Below, one piece after another: positions 58,015 through 64,000 of a DNA stretch of 64,000 nt. Numbering within the stretch: position 1 is the stretch's first letter; each line of letters opens with the position of its first letter. The notes under the pieces are model-generated. The model was not told the origin of the DNA and searched no databases. It saw only the letters and a program-made list of their open reading frames with translations. Origin of the DNA: Serendipita indica DSM 11827 (lineage: Eukaryota; Basidiomycota; Agaricomycetes; Sebacinales; Serendipitaceae); the NCBI GenBank assembly GCA_910890315.1, contig CAJVGD010000019.1, forward strand, positions 372,001-436,000, in the 5' to 3' direction. The position numbers and the translations under genes were made by a program.

Positions 58015-59967
58015 ATGCCCGTAAAGATGCGTAGACCAGGTGCCAGAGCTGCTTCATCGACGAACATTGCGGCAAAGATGGGCATGGCAGGTCTCACCGC
58101 TGCCCAAGGCCAGACAGCCGACAAAGAGGGCGACAAGTTTGGTAAACGGAGATCTGCATCATCACATGTACGCATTATTCTGCACTGTGGTTGCTGATTA
58201 ATCATCCTTGTCCATCAGGCCTTGGCTCAACACCAGCCTCGCCCATTCTCCAGGACAGGCTCACAGTCCAAATTGCTCCATAAATCAAACGGTAAACAGC
58301 CTGCTCAGCACCATGACTCGCCTGTTGCGGACGACGAAGACTGGGTTTCGAGCTCGAGTGCGGTTGCAAGTCCAGCGCCTGAACCAAACGACGAAGAGGA
58401 AGATGAGGCTATCTATGTGAACCCACACCTTCACGGACGAACAGCCCATCACGAGTCCCCTCCAGCGACACCCCGCCGGTCGAATACTCGAGCGCTCCCC
58501 CAGGACCAGCGCCACCACCCCAATAGTGACCTACGTAATAACAATAATAATAATCCTGGTGCTCTCCACCCGAATCCCACAGGTGCCCAGCGCCATCACA
58601 CCACAGAACCAAATCACATCCGCTTCGTTGGTGAACCTGGGCATCTGCATCATCAACATCCGCTCGACCAACGAATACATCACAACGGCGCCGCCCATCA
58701 TGTGTCGCCCCCGCCTCGCATGTCCGCAGTAGACGAAGCAATGGGCCAGCCCAGCAGTTCTGTAGTCCGGATAGCAGGCCCATCGGTGCCTGAGCAAGCT
58801 AACAAGCCGGATGCTGAGTTGCTTCTCAACGGGGATGGACGACGAGGAAGGGGAGAGCAGGCTTCGCATTCAAGAGATGAACAACGAGTGCACGTCAAAC
58901 AGCATCAGGATCAGATAATTGAGGCTTCTCCGCGGCAAATAGCTGCGACGTCCGCTGTGCGGCCGGCTGTACCCGAGGATGCAGACGTCGGCGGCGCCCA
59001 CGTTGGTCAAGGAGATAGCGGGAGAATGTCGACGCAACGCGGTTTCGGCGCTGCCCTGACCCCTTTAACCCAGGTTGAAGAAGGCACCCCTTCAACTCCT
59101 TTGGCCCCTTCCACCACGAATGCGACAGTCTCTCGATCCGCGTCTGCAACTCGCCCATCCATGCTAAGGAGAGACACAACGCCCAACACGGTATCTCGTT
59201 CTCCTATCGTTGACCACCCTCCGCGATCTCAAACACCGCCGGCCAGCATGACCCACGACGAGATGGTGGCGAACAACAACAAGCGGCATTCTATTCATTC
59301 TACGGGTGCGCAACGCAGGCCAATGTCGCTCTTCCAGCCCTCTCTGCAGGGCAAACGGCACTCTGTCGCCTCTAGGCCGCTCTCACAGCATATCCCGGGT
59401 CATCCAGCACCCATTTCCCTTTTAGCTCGACTTAATACGTTGCAGAGTGGTAATGTCACCGCAGCCCCAGCGGTGTCCCCAACCTATGAGAACGAGGACG
59501 AATCAGCGTATGCCTCAATGTCGCCCACTCGATCGCGTGCAGGCCACACCCTACGAAGGCGTGGTTCGGTGGCCTCGATCAACTCTGTCGCCACTGCGCC
59601 CGTTACATCAACCTCTTCTGCTACCGCTCAAGGTGCGACGGCGTCGCCCACAACGCAGGCAACGACATCGTCTGCCATTTTGCATAATCTAGCTACCCGG
59701 CCGACCAAGCATCTCTCCATGACTTCTCGATCTGATGTGCGACCGGACGTACGACGATCTGAGCTCCGCGTAGACGACAATCCGCTCTTCGTTAGCCAAT
59801 TCTGCCATACGAGAGCGTTTAACTCAAAGGGTCCGGAGCGCTGCCTTGGAGAGGAAATGGCGGGCGAGGAGGAATGGGAGTCTCATCTTTCGATCGCAAG
59901 GTATCATAATCTTATGCGAGATAGCATCGGTCGTATCACGGCCGCGAGGAGCTTACGCTCAAAGTAA
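58015..59967 (+). CDS. Large disordered protein, possibly TORC1-associated
   Basis: Exon 1 starts MPVKMRRPGARAASSTN and ends RRSASSH. A GTACGC...CAG intron leads in phase to ALAQHQPRPFSRTG, and a second exon runs to the stop at 59967. The protein is low-complexity throughout: His-, Asn-, Ser- and Pro-rich tracts, an acidic patch before EDEAIYVNPHLHG, and the motif DDEDWVSSSSAVASP. Basidiomycete proteins with an MRRPG start and a D-D-E-x-W-V-S-S motif are, as I recall, weakly linked to the TORC1 subunit Tco89; I hold that only as a suggestion. The C-terminus (HLSIARYHNLMRDSI) is the only stretch with clear helical character. Confidence 0.6.
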
Positions 59968-60373
59968 TGGGGTCGACACCATTACTGCTGTAGTTTTATT
60001 GCAGCGGCTCGCATACCTCTTCTCTGCCCCGCTATCGCTGCTGTCAGCCAAGTATATCTGGTGTTTGTGGATGACTGTCTATCATCCTGGCGTCAGTGTG
60101 ATCGCCAGGCTTTCTGTGTCTGGTTTCGAAATGACTTGACATGCTACTTTGTCCTGTTGTGCTATAATCTTGTTTGCAACCCCCATGTACGCTTGTGACT
60201 GCCACAACTTAGCTTATTCGCTCCTCGTCCATTATTTATCGCCTTGTAAGAGAAGCACATGCTTTGGGGGATTACAACTACCAAGTTGAGTTGCGGATAT
60301 GATTCACGTGCTGGTGTTGTGCCGGAAGCCCGGATCAAGGAATTGGATCTTGGACCTCTCCGCGACGACACAA
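59968..60373. other. Intergenic region, nothing recognised
   Basis: About 400 bases between two plus-strand genes: 3'UTR of the first and promoter of the acyl-CoA dehydrogenase. Confidence 0.4.
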
Positions 60374-61980
60374 ATGCAACGAACTTTTCTTCAACGAGTT
60401 GCCACGACTTCTAGGACGACGAGGAGTTCAGTCGTTAGGAGTGCTCGTCTAGCACGATGCTTGAGCACGTCGAGACCGCTCGCAGCGCCTACGTCGCTGC
60501 ATACGCTCACAGAAGAGGAGCAGATGCTCAAAGAGTCTGGTACGAACCTTGTACTTCTGTTGCGCTCGACTAGTTCTGACGAGGCGTATCGTTGTATCCT
60601 ATAGTACGGCGCTTTGCGGTCGAGGAAGTGGGCCCGAAAGTACGCGAGATGGACGAGAACGAGATGATGGATCCAAAGATAATCCAAGGTCTATTCGAGC
60701 AGGGTGTGCGTATGAAGCCGGAACCCCCCGTTATTCGAACTGACGCTCGTCCGTAGCTCATGGGCATTGAGACGAGCGCTGAGCATGGTGGCGCTGAAGC
60801 ATCATTTACCAGTGCGATTATTGCCATCGAAGAGTTGGCGAGAATCGACCCAAGTGTGTCCGTGGTACGTACATTGGTTTAGGCCTCTGCTCGCCCTTAG
60901 TTTCCACAGCTCTGCGACGTACACAATACATTGGTCAATACCATTCTCCGCAAGTATGGTACAAAGGAGCAGCGTGACAAGTTCCTTCCAATGCTGGCCG
61001 AGAGCAAGGTGAGTTGTGCTCAACGACTTGTGATTATTCTGACATGCTTGACCAGGTTGGATCATTCTGCTTATCGGAACCCGCGAGTGGAAGTGATGCA
61101 TTTGCTCTGCAATCACGAGCTGTCCAAGATGGCAAAGACTGGATCATAAACGGCTCAAAGATGTAGGAATTTGTGCATTGTGCCCCACTTCTCTAAATCT
61201 CGATATAGGTGGATTACGAACAGCTACGAAGCCGAAATATTCCTCATCTTTGCCAATGTGGACCCGAGCAAGGGGTATAAGGGTATCACTTGTTTCATTG
61301 CGACAAAGGATATGGGCATCCAAATCGCTAAGAAGGAGCAAAAGCTCGGTATTCGAGCGAGTTCAACATGCACTCTGAACTTTGACGATCTCAAGGTGCC
61401 CGAGGAGAACATCATCGGAGGCTTGGGTAAGGGCTACAAAATTGCTATCGAAATTCTCAATGAAGGTAAGTTTGGATTGTCGTATGAAACTCTGTTAATT
61501 GGTTTAGGTCGGATCGGTATTGCCGCTCAAATGCTCGGACTGGCTCAAGGTGCATTCGATAAGGCCGTTCCATACACCTACGAACGCAAGCAGTTTGGGC
61601 AACCCGTTGGTACTTTCCAAGGAATGGCTTTCCAAATCGCGGAAGCCGCTACCCAGATTGAGGCCGCACGGCTCTTGACGTACAACGCTGCTAGGAGAAA
61701 GGAAGAGGGACTGCCATTCACCAAAGAAGCGGCAATGGCGAAGTACTTTGCCAGTGTTGTTGCACAAAAGGTTTCTGGCAGTGCGATCGAGTGGGCGGGT
61801 GGTGTTGGGTTCACACGAGAAACTGGCATTGAAAAGTTTTGGCGAGACTCAAAGATTGTGAGTGGGCTATTGTCGTCAAGGATGGGCGGCTAATATTCCA
61901 TTTAGGGTGCAATTTACGAGGGTACCTCCAACATCCAGCTCAATACTATCGCCAAATTCATCCAAAAGGAGTATTCGTAG
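60374..61980 (+). CDS. Short/branched-chain acyl-CoA dehydrogenase, mitochondrial
   Basis: The N-terminus [20 protein letters not shown] is basic and Ser/Thr-rich, a mitochondrial presequence, followed by [11 protein letters not shown]. Domain blocks over several short exons are [126 protein letters not shown] and [20 protein letters not shown]. The last exon has [17 protein letters not shown], with the catalytic Glu in YEGTS as in SCAD/MCAD/SBCAD rather than IVD. The FAD enzyme catalyses alpha-beta desaturation of branched short acyl-CoA in isoleucine breakdown and beta-oxidation. The stop is at 61978-61980. It looks whole. Confidence 0.92.
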
Positions 61981-62331
61981 AAGGAAAACTGGTGACGAGC
62001 TGGTTAATGAGTGGAGTTGGATCCGTAGAGATGCATACGTCGTGTTTTAACGAGGCGCCAATGCAATACCGCATATGCTCTATTCGAGAGCGCATCATCA
62101 AAGATTGTGAAACAATCTAATCTGTTGCATTTGGAGTTCGTTTCCGAGTTGAGTGGGTCTCGGTGGTGAATGGCGATGTCCCTCACCTGGACCTGCCTCT
62201 GCCGCTTCTACGACTTTGGCCGTTCTGCAAGCACGGTAAGGTGTCTTAATCAGGGATCTAGTAAGGATTAAAACAGGTGGTTCAGTTTCATCAAATCCTA
62301 TTCGACCACCCATTTTTTATTGTACAGTTTA
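61981..62331. other. Intergenic region, nothing recognised
   Basis: About 350 bases between the dehydrogenase and the last locus; no coding frame supported. Confidence 0.4.
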
Positions 62332-64000
62332 ATGGACACCCCCATCGTTGTGGATCCCCGTGAGTCCAGCCCTCTTTTCTCTCGTTTCTGCTCAGCATCT
62401 CTCTTCTGATAGATGCCCCCGAGAATGTCAAACGACTCGTCGAGGCTTTGGGTAATCGGCCGGATTTCAAGGGTGAGTCTGGTTTCTTCTCGATCTTTGT
62501 ACCTCACTTATCATATTCATTTCAGACTTGTTACCTTTTGTTATCGATTGTATGACCTTAGCAGACGACGTCGGGATCCCTACACCAGGGGGCCCGCAGT
62601 CTTGGATGACGACTCGTGGCCTTCGATGCGCTTGACCACCTCCAGGGGAAGTGACCAGACGACTCGCCCTGCTTTCGCTGCATCGGCAAATGAGAGAGCC
62701 TGGTACTATTATGGCATTACAGACGACGGCGACCAATCCGAGTTGCTCTACCGCACGAGCTGGGAGAAGGAACCATGGGTGACCCCGACTGGCAGATTCA
62801 CGCAACCCCCCCTCAAGTTTGCTCGTGCAGTCCATAATACGCCTCTCAACAAGGTCTGGGACATGGCTGGTCCCCTCATTGACGACCTCGTCTACGCCAC
62901 CGTGAAAGAAGAGCTATTCCATCAGCACCGCCCGCTTCCTTACTATCCCCGATGGTGAAGACGTTAAAGAGGGGACACTCGGTCCTGTCGTCATCTGGAT
63001 TTCCGTCCATCCCGGCTCCACTTCTGTTGAAACTGCGCACGAGATATCCCAGAAAAATCTCAAAATTCTCGCTGGCAACGGCGTGGATGAGGTTGAAGTT
63101 GAGTGGTGCGAGGGTGTCACGTCTCGGCTGACCGCTTCGGCCCTGCTTCCGGTGACGAGACACGATGGGACCGTCGACGTCCGTCGCCATCTAACGACTG
63201 GAAGGACGTCCAGGGCACTGGCGGGTTTTACTTTCATGAAGTCATCGACACGGATGACAATCCCAGCGACAAAGTTCTCCTCGTAACGAACCATTATGTT
63301 GTCTGTGAAATCGAAAACAAGAAGTATGACTACAGAGGCACCAGCCTGCTTCACCCAAAGATCCGGATCTGCGGGCCCCGCCGCTTCCAACGCGGTCTCG
63401 ACGAGATCAACTCTGCAACTATTTCCGAGGGTATTGATGCTACGGAAGTTGGCGAATCTATCAAGGAGCCCAATGCCCAAAGGGAGCGCGGGGATTGGAC
63501 GGAGGCTGACGCCAAAGAACTCAGGAAATACCTTGCGAAACTGGACGAACACGAAGCAGCCATGTTAGAGTTGGGGCAGCTCTACTCGGAGCTGACGACG
63601 AATTGGGCGGACATTACCCGTCCCACCATCGGGGCACTTGAATACTCCCCCCCATCTCGATTGACGTGAATAATCAAAGTTAAACCCAGGATTGGGCTGT
63701 TATCCGACTCGATAAAGCCAGATTCAAGCGTAACTTCATGGGTAATGTGATTGACTTCGGTGCGTTTCAAAATAGTTCCTCCGATCTCGAATCTTGTCTG
63801 ACAGAAAGCGCTTTCAGGAAAATATCGGCGGGAAACTTCAGGTCGCTCATGCATCCTCGATATGATACCAAGCCATTGATCCAGTTTCCAAGAAACGGGA
63901 TGTTGAGGGTCAAGGGCTGTGTTCCCGAATCAGTTGATATCAATAACCAACCCTGCATCATCGTTCTCAAGGACGGATGCACCACTGGTCTCACCTTCGG
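62332..64000 (+). pseudogene. Frame-broken member of an agaricomycete gene family, runs off the window
   Basis: It starts MDTPIVVDP; an intron leads to APENVKRLVEALGNRPDF, then DDVGIPTPGGPQSW. The protein then continues in other frames: SWPSMRLTTSRG and ERAWYYYG (from about 62,600), SISTARFLTIPDGEDVKEGT and GPVVIWISVHPGSTS (from about 62,920), then VQGTGGFYFHEVIDTDDNP and RICGPRRFQRGLDEIN (from about 63,210). DWAVIRLDKARFKRNFMGNV follows from about 63,690. I recall the same block order (YYYxI, TARFLT, GPVVVWIGV, RRFQRGLDEI, DWAxF, GNVVDLG) from a multigene Rhizoctonia family of unknown function. I count about four frame changes that short introns do not explain, so I call it a pseudogene or heavily mis-assembled gene. 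It is open at the right edge. Confidence 0.6.

Noticed and set aside
57377-58075. A 232-codon minus-strand frame
   Set aside because: It overlaps conserved PTPA coding sequence on the plus strand and has no recognisable domain.
1-64000. Search by eye for transposons, LTR or virus-like elements, CRISPR arrays, tRNA and rRNA genes
   Set aside because: None recognised; the only clear repeats are the WD40 arrays, the receptor duplication with its 5' block, the DUF2235 pair and the coiled-coil module. A covariance or profile search would be needed to exclude small tRNAs or old elements.

Overview
The window is nuclear DNA of a filamentous basidiomycete. Genes are dense and on both strands, cut by many short introns (about 45-70 nt), and show typical fungal families: an Inn1/Fic1 cytokinesis protein, Rom2-type RhoGEF, Mrp51, a TVP38-like protein and PTPA. 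Three features point to an agaricomycete of the Rhizoctonia/Ceratobasidiaceae type: the NACHT-WD40 receptors with a characteristic C-terminal tail, the DUF2235 hydrolases, and a gene family at the right edge that I remember from Rhizoctonia. This placement is inference from gene content. I recognised no rRNA, tRNA, CRISPR array, transposon, LTR element or virus-like element.

Layout. 1-9.0 kb: four minus-strand housekeeping genes (TVP38-like VTT protein running off the left edge, Inn1/Fic1-like C2 protein, multi-pass membrane protein, nickel/cobalt transporter). 9.3-29.6 kb: an accessory block. Two paralogous NACHT-WD40 receptors (15 and 14 WD repeats) lie in the same direction with a DUF2235 alpha/beta-hydrolase gene between them. 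After a RhoGEF and an acireductone dioxygenase comes a second DUF2235 paralogue in the opposite orientation. 30-33.5 kb: a coiled-coil protein with an internally duplicated module and a small secreted ricin-B-type lectin. 34.4-38.9 kb: MFS transporter and methionine aminopeptidase 1. 39.1-45.8 kb: an unrecognised small gene, a glycerol-3-phosphate acyltransferase with one apparent frameshift, and a cytochrome P450. 46-48 kb is poor in recognisable genes. 48.1-52.8 kb: a single-pass membrane protein and a second VTT-domain protein. 53.9-62.0 kb: FHA/G-patch protein, mitochondrial ribosomal Mrp51, PP2A activator, a disordered protein and a mitochondrial acyl-CoA dehydrogenase. 62.3-64 kb: a frame-broken member of the family recalled from Rhizoctonia, running off the right edge.

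The most interesting unit is the 9.3-29.6 kb block. It pairs STAND receptors, carrying a helical N-terminal domain (possibly membrane-active) and repeat arrays able to change quickly, with serine hydrolases of the Tle1/DUF2235 type. This recalls known fungal NLR plus lipase incompatibility pairs, but the functional link here is inference from position. At the gene-structure level the window holds several GC-AG introns, exons as short as 6-22 nt, and introns that can be retained without breaking the frame.

Coordinates come from reading splice sites by eye, checking phase across each junction and comparing with remembered family sequence. Where a junction could not be resolved the entry says so.
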